From assembly GCF_030580865.1 (NCBI RefSeq), contig NZ_JAUQSY010000002.1, positions 496,001-560,000 on the forward strand: DNA of 64,000 bases, written 5' to 3'. Below the pieces are notes generated by a model. That model saw nothing but the letters and a program-made list of their open reading frames with translations, did no database searches and was not told the origin of the DNA. The stretch comes from Hymenobacter aranciens. GTDB lineage: Bacteria > Bacteroidota > Bacteroidia > Cytophagales > Hymenobacteraceae. This document shows, piece by piece, positions 7,593 to 17,145 of the stretch; position 1 is the stretch's first letter, and every line of letters starts with the position of its first letter. A program made the translations under genes and the position numbers.

Positions 7593-10500
7593 TTATTTAC
7601 TGGCTTTAGAAGTAGAGCCTTTCCCTTTGGTAGGAGCTTTCGCGGCGGGCTTGCTGCGGCCGTTGGTAGCGGGCACGGTAGCTTCGGCTTCGGCAGGCGC
7701 GCCAGGACGGCGGCGCGGCGCTACTGAGCGTTCCGTGCGGTCGGTAGTGGCAACCGTTTCGGCGGCCTGAGCGGCGTCGCGGCTGGCGCGGGCAATGGCC
7801 CCGCCCTGACGACGGCCAGCGGCTGCTACTGGCGTTTCTTCCTGCTGCGGGCGCATGCGGCGGCGCAGGTGCTCCGGCGCAGGTGCCGGCGTCGCCCCTG
7901 GCTGGTTGCTGCCGGCCCGGCTCAGCGGCACGCGGCGCGTGGGCTGCACCGGCTGCGGCTCGGGCTCGTAGCTGCTGAGCTGGAAGGTTTCGAGGCCGGC
8001 CTGGAGGTCGTCGGCAATGTCGGTGAGGCGCTGCGAACTGGTGGTCAGCTCCTGCATGGCGGTGGAGAGCTGCTTGGCCGTTCCGGCTACCTGCTGGGTG
8101 CCGGTAGCGGTCTGCTCGGCAATGGCTACCACTTCCTCCACGTACTTTACTACGTCGCCGATGGTCGATTTCTGCACCTCGGTGGCCGAGAGGATGTCGC
8201 GGGCCGTGCGCACCGTTTCGCCCGAGCTGGTAGCAATGTTCTTAAAGGCCGAGCTGGCCTCGAAGGTGGCATTTTTACCATTCGACACCCGCACTTCCAT
8301 GGTGCTGATGGCGGTAGCGGCGCTGGTCGTATCCTTCCGCACGTCTTCTACCAGCGTGGCAATCTCGTTGGCCGATTTGCGGGAGCCTTCGGCCAGCTTG
8401 CGGATTTCCTCGGCTACTACGGCGAAGCCGCGGCCGGCCTCGCCGGCGCGGGCCGCTTCGATGGCGGCGTTCAGAGCCAGCAGGTTGGTTTGCGAGGCAA
8501 TGTCGGTAATCACGCCCAGGGACTTGCTGATTTCCTGCGAGCGGGTACTCAGTACTTCGATAGTGCGCGAGGTCTGCACGGCGGCGCTGGAGATTTCCTC
8601 CATATTTTTCACCACTTCGGCCACCGTTTTCAGACCGAGCTGCGAGGTTTGCTCTCCGAGGATAGCCGCCTTGGCGGCGATGTCGGCCTTGTTGGCCGTT
8701 TCCTTGGTGGCCTGCATGATTTCCTCGATGAGGCGGAAGGCCTGGTCAGTCTTGAGAGCCTGGTTTTGGGCGCCTTCGGCCATCTGCTGCATGGCTAGGG
8801 CCACATCAACGGTCACGCGGCTCATTTCCTGACCTTTGCCGGCCATTTCTTCCGACGAAGTTCCCACAATCTGCGAGGAATCGTTGATTTCGCCGAGCAG
8901 CTCGTTGAGGTTGTCTACGGCCAGGTTCAGGGCGCTGGCCATGGCCAGGATGTCGCCGGCGGTGGGCACTTCCACGTACTGCGTCAGGTCGCCTTCAGAG
9001 ATGGCGCGCACCACGCGGGCCACTTCGAGCACCGGCGAGGCGATGGATTCGAGCAGGGCGTTGAGCGTGTCCACCAGCTCTTTCCATGAGCCCGATACGC
9101 CGCCTACCGTGGCGCGCTCGGTGAGCTTGCCCTCGGCCCCGGCTACGCGGGCCACGCGGCTTACTTCCACGGCGAGGCGGTTCAAGTCGTCCACCATTCG
9201 GTTGATGGTTTCGGCCAGCTCGGCCACTTCGCCCTTGGCCTGCAGTGTCAGCTTCTGCGTCAAGTCACCCTGCGATACGGCCGTTACTACTTTTACCAGG
9301 CCCCGCACCTGCGTGGTGAGGTTGGCGGCCATCGTGTTTACGTTGTCGGTAAGGTCTTTCCACACGCCAGCCACGCCGGGCACGGCGGCCTGGCCGCCCA
9401 GCTTACCTTCGGTGCCCACTTCGAGAGCCACGCGGGTTACCTCGTTGGCGAAGATGTTGAGCGAGTCCACCATCTGGTTGAGGTTGTCCTTGAGGTCGAG
9501 CAGCTCGCCTTTTACATCGACGGTGATTTTCTGCGACAAGTCGCCTTTCGATACGGCCGTGGCCACGTTGGCAATGTCCCGCACCTGCGAGGTCAGGTTC
9601 GACGCCATCGTGTTTACGTTGTCCGTCAAATCTTTCCAGGTGCCGCGCACGCCCGGCACGGTGGCTTGGCCGCCCAGCTTACCTTCGGTACCCACTTCGC
9701 GGGCCACGCGGGTTACCTCGTCGCCGAAAAGGTTGAGCGAGTCCACCATTTCGTTGAGGTTTTCTTTGAGCTGCAGCAGCTCGCCGCGCACGTTTACCGT
9801 GATTTTCTGCGAAAGGTCGCCTTTAGCTACCGCTGTTGCCACGTTAGCAATGTCCCGTACCTGCGAAGTCAGGTTCGACGCCATCGTGTTTACGTTGTCC
9901 GTCAAGTCTTTCCAGGTACCCGATACGCGGGGCACGTTGGCCTGGCCGCCCAAGATACCCTCGGTACCCACTTCGCGGGCCACACGGGTTACCTCGCCGG
10001 CGAAGATGTTGAGCGAGTCCACCATCTGGTTGAGGTTGTCCTTGAGGTCGAGCAGCTCGCCTTTTACATCGACGGTGATTTTCTGCGACAAGTCGCCTTT
10101 CGATACGGCCGTGGCCACGTTGGCAATGTCCCGCACCTGCGAGGTCAGGTTCGACGCCATCGTGTTTACGTTGTCCGTCAGCTCCTTCCAGGTGCCGCCG
10201 ACGCGGGGCACCACGGCCTGGCCGCCCAGCTTACCTTCGGTACCCACTTCGCGGGCCACGCGGGTTACTTCGTCACCGAAGATGTTGAGCGAGTCCACCA
10301 TCTGGTTGAGGATGTTCTTGAGCTCCAGGATTTCGCCCTTCACGTTCACCGTCATCTTCTGGCTCAGGTCGCCGCGGGCCACGGCCGTGGCCACGTTGGC
10401 AATGTCCCGCACCTGCGAGGTGAGGGCCGCGGCCATGTCGTTTACGTTATCCGTCAAGGCTTTCCACACACCGGCCACGTTCGGCACAGAGGCTTGGCCG

Positions 10501-11999
10501 CCGAGCTTGCCTTCGGTGCCTACTTCCTGGGCCACGCGGGTTACCTCGCCGGCGAACAGGTTCAGCGAGTCCACCATCTGGTTCAGGTTCTGCTTCAGCT
10601 GCAAAAACTCGCCTTTTACGTCAACGGTTACTTTCTGCGTCAGGTCGCCCTTGGCTACGGCCGTGGCTACGTTGGCAATGTCCCGCACCTGCGAAGTCAG
10701 GTTGGAAGCCATGTAGTTTACGTTGTCGGTCAGGTCCTTCCACACGCCGGCCACGTTCGGCACCACGGCCTGGCCGCCGAGCTTGCCTTCGGTGCCCACT
10801 TCCTGGGCCACGCGGGTTACCTCACCGGCAAACAGGTTCAGCGAGTCCACCATTTGGTTCAGGTTCTGCTTTAGCTGGAGCAGTTCGCCTTTTACGTCAA
10901 CGGTTACTTTCTGCGACAGGTCGCCCTTGGCTACGGCGGTGGCTACGTTGGCAATGTCCCGCACCTGCGAAGTCAGGTTCGAGGCCATGTAGTTTACGTT
11001 GTCGGTCAGGTCCTTCCACACGCCGGCCACGTTCGGCACCACGGCCTGGCCGCCGAGGCGGCCCTCGGTACCTACTTCCTGGGCCACGCGGGTTACTTCG
11101 CCGGCGAAGAGGTTCAGCGAGTCCACCATCTGGTTCAGGTTCTGCTTCAGCTGCAGGAACTCCCCTTTTACGTCTACCGTGATTTTCTGCGACAAGTCGC
11201 CCTTGGCTACGGCGGTGGCTACGTTGGCAATGTCCCGCACCTGAATGGTCAGGTTCGAGGCCATGTTATTTACGTTGTCGGTCAGGTCTTTCCAGATGCC
11301 GCCTACGTTTGGCACCGATGCCTGGCCGCCGAGTTTTCCTTCCGTACCTACTTCCTGCGCCACGCGGGTTACCTCGCCGGCGAAGATATTGAGGTTGTCA
11401 ATCGTTTTGTTGATGGTTTCGGCCATCAGTTTGAAGTCGCCCGACACCGGAATCTGAAAGCTTTCGTCCAGATTCCCGCGGCTGATGTTTTTCAACACCT
11501 TGCTTACTTCGAGTACCGGCACGGCGATGCTGTCGACGAGGCCGTTGATGTTGTTCACCATGTCGCGCCAGAAGCCGGCGGCGTTGTCGGCCGAGGCGCG
11601 GGCTTTCAGGTTGCCTTCCACCCCGGCTACTTTCGAGATGCGCGACACCTCGCCGCCCACCCCGGCAATCATGTCCACCATCGAGTTGTAGGCCTCGGCG
11701 ATTTCGGCGAAGATGTCGTCGTTCTGCTTGGTGAGGCGCACCGACACGTCGCCTTTCTTAAAGGCATCGAGGGCGAACAGCACGCGGTTGAGCTGCTCAT
11801 TGATGTAGCCAGGGTCCTGCGAATCCTCCGAGCCGCGCGAGCTGCCGCGCTTGCGGGTCTGGTCGCTGGAGGTACGGATGGTATCCACAACCATATTAGC
11901 CCCGGACGACGCACCGCCGCTCCCGGCAGTGGTAGCGGATGGGGCATCTAGCGTGCCGGGTTCGGCGGCGGTAGCTGCGGTGGGTTTAGCTTTGGCCAT
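7593..11999 (-). CDS. Soluble methyl-accepting chemotaxis protein with tandem HAMP array
   Basis: A 1468-residue receptor starting at MAKAKPT. An in-frame extension upstream is possible, but it would cross the promoter and approach topA. No transmembrane segment or signal peptide is visible, so it should be cytoplasmic. After an Ala/Ser-rich N-terminus come HAMP domains ([32 protein letters not shown]) and then eight 92-residue repeats, each with a GTEGxLGGQAxVP half and an [16 protein letters not shown] half. This is the HAMP-pair pattern known from group III kinases such as fungal Nik1. A final HAMP leads to the kinase-control hairpin ([19 protein letters not shown]). The last 100 residues are rich in Pro, Arg, Lys and Ala and end [10 protein letters not shown]. 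It is first in the che operon. Confidence 0.9.
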   Translation of the reverse strand: MAKAKPTAATAAEPGTLDAPSATTAGSGGASSGANMVVDTIRTSSDQTRKRGSSRGSEDSQDPGYINEQLNRVLFALDAFKKGDVSVRLTKQNDDIFAEIAEAYNSMVDMIAGVGGEVSRISKVAGVEGNLKARASADNAAGFWRDMVNNINGLVDSIAVPVLEVSKVLKNISRGNLDESFQIPVSGDFKLMAETINKTIDNLNIFAGEVTRVAQEVGTEGKLGGQASVPNVGGIWKDLTDNVNNMASNLTIQVRDIANVATAVAKGDLSQKITVDVKGEFLQLKQNLNQMVDSLNLFAGEVTRVAQEVGTEGRLGGQAVVPNVAGVWKDLTDNVNYMASNLTSQVRDIANVATAVAKGDLSQKVTVDVKGELLQLKQNLNQMVDSLNLFAGEVTRVAQEVGTEGKLGGQAVVPNVAGVWKDLTDNVNYMASNLTSQVRDIANVATAVAKGDLTQKVTVDVKGEFLQLKQNLNQMVDSLNLFAGEVTRVAQEVGTEGKLGGQASVPNVAGVWKALTDNVNDMAAALTSQVRDIANVATAVARGDLSQKMTVNVKGEILELKNILNQMVDSLNIFGDEVTRVAREVGTEGKLGGQAVVPRVGGTWKELTDNVNTMASNLTSQVRDIANVATAVSKGDLSQKITVDVKGELLDLKDNLNQMVDSLNIFAGEVTRVAREVGTEGILGGQANVPRVSGTWKDLTDNVNTMASNLTSQVRDIANVATAVAKGDLSQKITVNVRGELLQLKENLNEMVDSLNLFGDEVTRVAREVGTEGKLGGQATVPGVRGTWKDLTDNVNTMASNLTSQVRDIANVATAVSKGDLSQKITVDVKGELLDLKDNLNQMVDSLNIFANEVTRVALEVGTEGKLGGQAAVPGVAGVWKDLTDNVNTMAANLTTQVRGLVKVVTAVSQGDLTQKLTLQAKGEVAELAETINRMVDDLNRLAVEVSRVARVAGAEGKLTERATVGGVSGSWKELVDTLNALLESIASPVLEVARVVRAISEGDLTQYVEVPTAGDILAMASALNLAVDNLNELLGEINDSSQIVGTSSEEMAGKGQEMSRVTVDVALAMQQMAEGAQNQALKTDQAFRLIEEIMQATKETANKADIAAKAAILGEQTSQLGLKTVAEVVKNMEEISSAAVQTSRTIEVLSTRSQEISKSLGVITDIASQTNLLALNAAIEAARAGEAGRGFAVVAEEIRKLAEGSRKSANEIATLVEDVRKDTTSAATAISTMEVRVSNGKNATFEASSAFKNIATSSGETVRTARDILSATEVQKSTIGDVVKYVEEVVAIAEQTATGTQQVAGTAKQLSTAMQELTTSSQRLTDIADDLQAGLETFQLSSYEPEPQPVQPTRRVPLSRAGSNQPGATPAPAPEHLRRRMRPQQEETPVAAAGRRQGGAIARASRDAAQAAETVATTDRTERSVAPRRRPGAPAEAEATVPATNGRSKPAAKAPTKGKGSTSKASK
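9165..11380 (-). repeat. Tandem 276-bp repeats encoding the HAMP array
   Basis: About eight in-frame repeats of 276 bp (92 codons) lie inside the chemoreceptor gene. Neighbouring copies are close to identical over long stretches; for example, the blocks starting near 10534, 10810 and 11086 differ at few positions. The identity is higher than function alone would need, which suggests recent duplication or gene conversion and possible copy-number change. The exact count may be assembly-sensitive. Confidence 0.85.
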
Positions 12000-12046
12000 A
12001 ATATAAATAGGAGCGAAATCGGCAGGAAGGAGTGGGAAAGCGAGGA

Positions 12047-12079
12047 CGAAAGTACGTTTCTTTGGCCGGAATACGCAAA
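12047..12079 (-). promoter_or_regulatory. Bacteroidota-type promoter of the che operon
   Basis: On the minus strand, a -33 TTTG (12079-12076) is followed after 21 bases by TACTTTCG (12054-12047), one mismatch from the TAnnTTTG -7 consensus. It lies about 48 bases upstream of the receptor start. Confidence 0.6.
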
Positions 12080-12166
12080 GGTAGGCGCCCGGTTCGGCCG
12101 CGCCGAACTTATTGGCGCGGCACGGTAGTTGAGCCCCTGGCTCTGCCAAATTATAGCTCACCGGGC

Positions 12167-12196
12167 TTGTTGCTGGGCATTCTTGCGGCATCTTTG
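12167..12196 (+). promoter_or_regulatory. Possible topA promoter
   Basis: TTGTTG at 12167 is followed at suitable spacing by CATCTTTG (12189-12196), one mismatch from TAnnTTTG. It lies about 85 bases upstream of the topA ATG. The match is modest and unconfirmed. Confidence 0.35.
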
Positions 12197-12279
12197 CGGC
12201 GGTTTCCAACTTTTCGGGCGGGGCCGCCGTTGTTTCTACACCCCATTTTCCACCGGTTGCCCCACCTTTACCCACCCAC

Positions 12280-14769
12280 ATGGTCAAGAATTTAGTAATT
12301 GTCGAGTCGCCGGCCAAGGCCAAAACCATTGAGGGCTACCTCGGCGCCGACTTCGTGGTGCGGTCGAGCTACGGCCACGTCCGCGACCTGCCCAAGGACA
12401 ACAATGCCGTCGACATTGCCAACGGTTTTAAGCCGACCTACGTCGTTTCGGCCGATAAAAAGGAATTGATTTCGCAGCTAAAAAAGCTGGCCAAGGAAGC
12501 CGAAACCGTGTGGTTGGCGAGTGACGATGACCGCGAGGGCGAGGCCATCTCGTGGCATCTGGCCGAAACGCTGAACCTGAAGCAGGAGAAAACGCGCCGC
12601 ATCGTGTTCCGCGAAATCACGAAGCCGGCCATCCTGAATGCCATCGCGAACCCGCGCGAAATCAACATCGACCTGGTGAATGCCCAGCAGGCCCGCCGCG
12701 TGCTCGACCGCCTCGTGGGCTTCGAGCTGAGCCCGGTGCTCTGGAAAAAGGTGAAAGCCGGCCTGAGCGCGGGCCGGGTGCAAAGCGTGGCCGTGCGCCT
12801 AGTGGTGGAGCGCGAGCGGGAAGTAAGCCACTTCCTCAGCGTCAGCGCCTACCGCGTGGTGGCCCGCTTCGATGCCGGGCGTGGCGCGGTGCTGGAAGCC
12901 GAGCTGCCTACGCGCTTCAAAACCCGCGACGAGGCCCAGGCTTTCCTGGCCCGCTGCGCAGGCGCTTCGTATCAGATTGAAAGCCTGGACAAGAAGCCGG
13001 GGAAGCGCAGCCCCGCTGCCCCCTTCACGACTTCAACCCTGCAGCAGGAAGCCTCGCGCAAGCTGGGCTTCTCGGTGGCCCAGACGATGAGCGTGGCCCA
13101 GAAGCTCTATGAAGCCGGTAAAATCAGCTACATGCGAACCGACTCGGTGAACCTCTCGCAGGAGGCGCTGGCCGGGGCCGAGCGCGTGATTACGGCTTCG
13201 TTCGGCGCCGAATACGCCCACACCCGCACGTTCAAAACCAAGTCGGCCAGCGCACAGGAGGCCCACGAAGCCATCCGCCCTACCGACTTCGCCGCCGTGA
13301 AAGCCGGTTCGGATGCCCAGGAGCAGCGCCTTTACGACCTCATCCGCAAGCGGGCCCTGGCTTCGCAGATGGCCGAGGCCACGGTGGAGCGCACCACGGC
13401 CGTCATTGGCATCAGCACGCAGCCGGGCACGTCATTTACGGCTACCGGTGAGGTCATTACCTTCGAGGGCTTCCTGAAAGTGTACGCCGAGAGCAAGGAC
13501 GAAGACGAGGAGGACGACAGCGCCGCCAGCGGCGAAAGCAGCTTCTCGCGCGGCCTGCCGCCACTGAGCGTGGGCCAGGCCCTGCCCCTGCAAAAGCTGA
13601 CGGCCACCGAGCGATTTTCGGCCCCGCCGGCCCGTTACACCGAAGCCGCGCTGGTGAAAAAGCTGGAGGAAATGGGCATCGGCCGGCCTTCGACCTACGC
13701 GCCGACTATCAGCACCATCCAGAAGCGCGGCTACGTGGAAAAGGACACCCGCGAGGGCAAGGAGCGCAAGTTCCACGTGCTGGAGCTGGCGGGCAATAAC
13801 GTGCAGACGGAGGTAAAAACCGAGAACTACGGGGCGGAGAAAGCCAAGATGTTCCCGACCGATACGGCCATGGTAGTGAATGACTTCTTGGTGGAGCACT
13901 TCCCGACGGTGGTAGATTACCAGTTCACGGCCAAGGTAGAGGATGAGTTTGACCAGATTGCCAACGGCAATGAAAACTGGACGCACATGCTGACGGGCTT
14001 CTACGATAAATTCCACGCCACCGTGGAGGCCGGGCAGGACATCGAGCGCAGCACCCTGGGCAGCACCCGCGAAATCGGCAACCACCCCGAGACGGGCGAG
14101 AAAATTCTGGCCCGCCTGGGCCGCTACGGCCCCTACGTGCAGCTCGGCGAGGCCGAGGGCGAAACCAAGCCGGCCTACGCCAACCTGCGCAAGGGCCAGT
14201 TTATCGAGAGCATTACGCTGGAAGAAGCACTGGACCTCTTCAAGCTGCCCCGCGTGGTGGGCGAGTTCGAGGGCAAGGACATGACGGCGGCCCTGGGCCG
14301 CTTCGGGCCGTATATCCGGCACGACAGCAAGTTTTACTCGCTCACCAAGGAGCAGGACCCGCACACCATCACCGCCGAGGAGGGCATCGTCCTCATCGAA
14401 ACAAAGCGCAAAACCGATGCGGAGCGTCTGATTAAGGATTTCCCCGAAAACGCCGACGTGCAGGTGCTCAACGGCCGCTTCGGCCCCTACATCGTGGTGG
14501 GCAAGAAAAACGTGAAGATTCCGAAAGGCGAAGAGCCCGCAGAATTGACGCTGGAACGCTGCCTGGAGCTGGCCGCCGCCACGCCGGACAAGCCGGCGAA
14601 GGGCGGACGCTTCGGCAAGAAAGCCGAGCCGGCCAAGGCCGAGAAGGACACCGACGCGCCGACGAAAAAGGCCGCCAAAGCCGCTACGGCCAAGAAGCCG
14701 ACGGCGAAAAAGGCCACAGCGGCGACCAAGAAGCCGGCCGCTAAAAAGGCCACGGCGAAGAAAGCGTAA
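12280..14769 (+). CDS. topA: DNA topoisomerase I
   Basis: An 829-residue type IA topoisomerase that relaxes negative supercoils. The Toprim domain is at the N-terminus ([19 protein letters not shown], then [13 protein letters not shown]). The active-site tyrosine is about residue 284 in [12 protein letters not shown]. After the core come three short 'topo C-terminal' repeats ([37 protein letters not shown]) in place of cysteine zinc fingers. The last 50-60 residues are a Lys/Ala/Pro tail of histone-H1 type ([20 protein letters not shown]) that should bind DNA non-specifically. The start at [10 protein letters not shown] is the conserved one. It is transcribed divergently from the che operon and ends in a terminator. 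Confidence 0.96.
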   Translation: MVKNLVIVESPAKAKTIEGYLGADFVVRSSYGHVRDLPKDNNAVDIANGFKPTYVVSADKKELISQLKKLAKEAETVWLASDDDREGEAISWHLAETLNLKQEKTRRIVFREITKPAILNAIANPREINIDLVNAQQARRVLDRLVGFELSPVLWKKVKAGLSAGRVQSVAVRLVVEREREVSHFLSVSAYRVVARFDAGRGAVLEAELPTRFKTRDEAQAFLARCAGASYQIESLDKKPGKRSPAAPFTTSTLQQEASRKLGFSVAQTMSVAQKLYEAGKISYMRTDSVNLSQEALAGAERVITASFGAEYAHTRTFKTKSASAQEAHEAIRPTDFAAVKAGSDAQEQRLYDLIRKRALASQMAEATVERTTAVIGISTQPGTSFTATGEVITFEGFLKVYAESKDEDEEDDSAASGESSFSRGLPPLSVGQALPLQKLTATERFSAPPARYTEAALVKKLEEMGIGRPSTYAPTISTIQKRGYVEKDTREGKERKFHVLELAGNNVQTEVKTENYGAEKAKMFPTDTAMVVNDFLVEHFPTVVDYQFTAKVEDEFDQIANGNENWTHMLTGFYDKFHATVEAGQDIERSTLGSTREIGNHPETGEKILARLGRYGPYVQLGEAEGETKPAYANLRKGQFIESITLEEALDLFKLPRVVGEFEGKDMTAALGRFGPYIRHDSKFYSLTKEQDPHTITAEEGIVLIETKRKTDAERLIKDFPENADVQVLNGRFGPYIVVGKKNVKIPKGEEPAELTLERCLELAAATPDKPAKGGRFGKKAEPAKAEKDTDAPTKKAAKAATAKKPTAKKATAATKKPAAKKATAKKA

Positions 14770-14797
14770 GCTGCTTATTAAAGCTAATTGTATAACG

Positions 14798-14826
14798 AAG
14801 CCCGCCCCGTGCGGGCTTTGTTATTT
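14798..14826 (+). terminator. Terminator of topA
   Basis: The arms gcccgc (14800-14805) and gcgggc (14811-14816) are extended by aa/tt, and a T-rich run follows to 14826. It lies 30 bases after the topA stop. Confidence 0.8.
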
Positions 14827-14873
14827 TGAGCCAGTTCCATTCGCTTACTTTAGCAATTCCAACTCTCACTGTC

Positions 14874-15725
14874 ATGCGTCGCTTACTATTTCCCGCTCTG
14901 CTGCTGGCGAACCTGCTGGCCGCCGCGGCCACTCCCCCACCCGCCGTTCTTACCCGCCCAACGGCCCTCACCTACCCCTGGCTGCCGGAGGCGGGCCCGG
15001 CCACGCTCAGCCCGCTGGCCCGCTTCCCGCCCCCGGCCGGCTGCCGGCGCGTGGCGGTGGCCCCCGGCTCCTGGGGCGAGTGGCTGCGCTGGCTGCCGCT
15101 GCTGCCGGCCGGCACCAAGGCCCGCCACTTCGATGGCACGCTGAAAAGCCGGCAGGAAGTGGTGGCCGCCGTGGTGAACATCGACGTGGGCAAAACCGAC
15201 CTGCAGCAGTGCGCCGACGCCGTCATCCGCCTGCGGGCCGAGTACCTCTTCAGCCAGGACCCCAACAAAATCCACTTCCACCTCACCACCGGCTACGACT
15301 TCTGGTTTTCGGACTACGTGGCGGGCAAAACCTTCAAAGTGAAGGGCGAAACCGTGCTGCCCACGCCCAAACCCGCCGAGGCGCCCACCCACGCGGCCCT
15401 GGCCCGTTACCTCCTCCCCACCTTTGGCTACGCGGGCACGCTCTCGCTGAGCCGCGAGCTGCGGCGGGTGCCCCTGGCCCAGGTGCAGCCCGGCGACGTG
15501 CTCATCCACGGCGGCGCGCCCGGCCACGCCGTGCTGGTGGTGGATGTGGCCGAAAACCCCGTGACCCACGAGAAATTCATGCTGCTGGCCCAAAGCTACA
15601 TGCCCGCCCAGAGTATTCACCTGCTGCGCACCGAGCGCAGCGCCTGGTTCAAGGTCGAGCCTGAAGAGGTGCAGGTGCTGACGCCAGAATGGCCGTTTGA
15701 AACAGATGAGCTGGCGCGGTTTTGA
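14874..15725 (+). CDS. DUF4846 domain exported protein
   Basis: A 283-residue protein with a cleavable signal peptide (MRRLLFPALLLANLLAAAAT). The body matches the DUF4846 family: a FDGT start block, an IDVGKTDLQQCADAVIRLRA signature, a TTGYDFWFSDYVAG segment and a C-terminal block with QPGDVLIHGGAPGHAVLVVDVA and LAQSYMPAQSIHLL. That His-containing end recalls an NlpC/P60-like fold, but I cannot assign a catalytic set with confidence. The role is unknown and an envelope location is expected. A TTG 48 bases upstream is open, but the ATG at 14874 starts the signal peptide and the TTG lies within the topA terminator. It stands alone on the plus strand. Confidence 0.8.
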   Translation: MRRLLFPALLLANLLAAAATPPPAVLTRPTALTYPWLPEAGPATLSPLARFPPPAGCRRVAVAPGSWGEWLRWLPLLPAGTKARHFDGTLKSRQEVVAAVVNIDVGKTDLQQCADAVIRLRAEYLFSQDPNKIHFHLTTGYDFWFSDYVAGKTFKVKGETVLPTPKPAEAPTHAALARYLLPTFGYAGTLSLSRELRRVPLAQVQPGDVLIHGGAPGHAVLVVDVAENPVTHEKFMLLAQSYMPAQSIHLLRTERSAWFKVEPEEVQVLTPEWPFETDELARF

Positions 15726-15745
15726 ACCACTTCTGCGCTTTGTGT

Positions 15746-15786
15746 AAAAAAAAACAAGGCACCGGGCCCGACGGCCCGATGCCTTG
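15746..15786 (-). terminator. Strong minus-strand terminator of the 49-residue ORF
   Basis: The arms 15755-15768 and 15773-15786 pair with one internal mismatch (caaggca-c-cgggcc with ggcccg-a-tgccttg). On the minus strand nine T follow directly (the A run at 15746-15754). The direction indicates that a transcript comes from the right, ending 7 bases after the small ORF's stop. Confidence 0.8.
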
Positions 15787-15793
15787 AAACCCC

Positions 15794-15943
15794 TTAGCTT
15801 ACCCAGTGGCGGGCCGCGGCGGCAATTGCCGCCTTAACCAGCTCCAGTATCAGCCACCACCCGAAACCTTTTGGGGCTTCCGGTGGTATAGATTTGCGAA
15901 GTACGGATTTAGGCCGTATCTTCGCCGCACGTTTCTTACTCAT
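15794..15943 (-). CDS. Unrecognised 49-residue basic protein
   Basis: A short ORF starting MSKKRAAKIRPKS and ending AAAARHWVS. The first 25 residues are strongly basic (Lys/Arg at 3, 4, 5, 8, 10, 12, 16, 17 and 25). A Pro-rich turn (IPPEAPKGFGWW) follows, then a hydrophobic helix of about 14-16 residues (LILELVKAAIAAAA). That layout would suit a small membrane-associated or toxin-like peptide. Support for it being real comes from the ATG start, a clean stop and a strong minus-strand terminator only 7 bases beyond the stop, in a gap with no other minus-strand gene nearby. I do not recognise a family. Confidence 0.55.
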   Translation of the reverse strand: MSKKRAAKIRPKSVLRKSIPPEAPKGFGWWLILELVKAAIAAAARHWVS

Positions 15944-15980
15944 AGACCGAGAAGTTAGGTGCTAATCCACCTTCTTCTAC

Positions 15981-16012
15981 GAAGCCCTGGCTGTTCCACG
16001 AGCCGGGGCTTC
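15981..16012. other. 12-bp stem-loop upstream of the 49-residue ORF
   Basis: gaagccctggct (15981-15992) pairs with agccggggcttc (16001-16012), with one G-U pair and an 8-base loop. No T tract follows on either strand. It could be a leader structure for the minus-strand small ORF or an RNA stability element. The rest of 15944-16306 holds one palindromic element and nothing else I can identify. Confidence 0.5.
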
Positions 16013-16150
16013 ACCTTTTCAGGGGGCAGCCGTGTGGCGAGGTGGGAAAACCGTGCGGTAAGACAAAAGTAATACATCCGCGTCTCACAGCTGCATTCGG
16101 CGGCAACTGCACCAACCACCTGTTCTTTCGCTCCTATCCCGCTGGCCCCG

Positions 16151-16284
16151 CTGGCGCGCGTCTCCGACGCGTGCCGACTGGGTTCGAGCCTCTGGCTCGT
16201 TACATAGAACGACCGACGCAGGCGGCGCGACCGGGGCGTCTGGAGACGCCGAGCCAGTCGGCACGCGTCGGAGACGCGCGCCAG
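16151..16284. repeat. Palindromic element A, perfect 31-bp inverted repeats
   Basis: The arms at 16151-16181 and 16254-16284 are perfect inverted copies of 31 bp beginning CTGGCGCGCGTCTCC. The 72-base centre carries two further small hairpins (gagcctctggctc and ggcgtctggagacgcc). The outer CTGGCGCG is shared with elements B and C in the kdp locus, which suggests a non-autonomous MITE-like family. It contains no ORF. Confidence 0.75.
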
Positions 16285-16306
16285 CAGCCCAGCAGCTCTA
16301 CCCTAG

Positions 16307-16960
16307 CTAAATAGCCAGAATACCGGCCGCCGTCAGCTCGTTAAAATGCCGGATAACCCGGTCGGCGCGGTGCAAATCCTGCCCCTCGGAGTGCTCGCTC
16401 TGGTAGCCTACGCAGTACATGCCGGCGGCTTTGGCGGCGGCCACGCCGTTGGCCGAGTCTTCGATGACCAGGCACTCGGCGGGCGGCGTGGCGGCCAGTT
16501 CGGCGGCGCGCAGAAAGATGGCCGGGTCGGGCTTCGACTGCGGGAAATCCTCCCCGCTGACGAGGTGTCCGAAGTACGGATACAGCCCGAATCGCTCGAA
16601 CACCATTCCAATCGTGCCCTTCGAGGCCGATGAGGCCACTACCAGCGGCACGTTGTGCGCCCGCAGGTCCTCAATCAGCGCCCGGGCGCCGGGCAGCAGG
16701 TCGAGCCCGGCATCCTGGTCGAAGGCGGCGGTGAACAGCTCGCGCTTCCGCCGCAGCAGCTCGTCAATGGACTGCGGCAGCTGGTAATCGGCCTTGAGCT
16801 TCTCGAACACGTTGCGCGTCGATTTGCCCAGGGTGGTCGCGTATTCGGCATCGCTCACGGTGATGCCCAGCTCGGCAAACAAGGTGAAAAAAGCCTGGCG
16901 ATGGACGGGCTCGGTGTCGATGATGACGCCGTCCATGTCGAAAATTACGGTGCGAATCAT
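16307..16960 (-). CDS. HAD-superfamily hydrolase, beta-phosphoglucomutase-like
   Basis: A 217-residue cytoplasmic HAD phosphatase or phosphomutase. Motif I is IFDMDGVIIDTEP with nucleophile Asp8 and acid/base Asp10. Motif II is the serine in VVASSAS, motif III the lysine in SKPDP and motif IV EDSANGVAAAKAAGM. The helical cap between residues 16 and 90 is of the C1 type seen in beta-phosphoglucomutase and 2-deoxyglucose-6-phosphatase. The sequence does not tell phosphatase from mutase. I chose the ATG at 16960 because MIRTVIFDMDG is the standard start; a 28-residue Pro-rich extension upstream is unlikely. It stands alone. Confidence 0.85.
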   Translation of the reverse strand: MIRTVIFDMDGVIIDTEPVHRQAFFTLFAELGITVSDAEYATTLGKSTRNVFEKLKADYQLPQSIDELLRRKRELFTAAFDQDAGLDLLPGARALIEDLRAHNVPLVVASSASKGTIGMVFERFGLYPYFGHLVSGEDFPQSKPDPAIFLRAAELAATPPAECLVIEDSANGVAAAKAAGMYCVGYQSEHSEGQDLHRADRVIRHFNELTAAGILAI

Positions 16961-17145
16961 GTAGGGGGCCGGGGGTGAAGGCGGCGGGGCAAAGGTATTG
17001 GGTGGGGACGTAAGGTTTTCGCCGGCGCCCTCACTCCTATCCACTTCTTACGCATCAGTCGCAGTAAGTAATCCCGTCAGATGCTATGCAATGACCAGAA
17101 GCCCATACATTGCACTATCATTCCAGTTGCTCTCCGCCTACCACT

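Noticed and set aside
8836..10716. 626-codon open frame on the plus strand
   Set aside because: It is antisense to the HAMP array. Its repetitive protein is only the mirror of the repeats.
12000..12329. 110-residue N-terminal extension of the chemoreceptor
   Set aside because: It would run through the promoter boxes and into the topA start, and its composition is unlike the protein.
16160..16260. tRNA-like fragment (ggttcgagcc)
   Set aside because: The bases do not form a T-arm or acceptor stem. They belong to the centre of palindromic element A.
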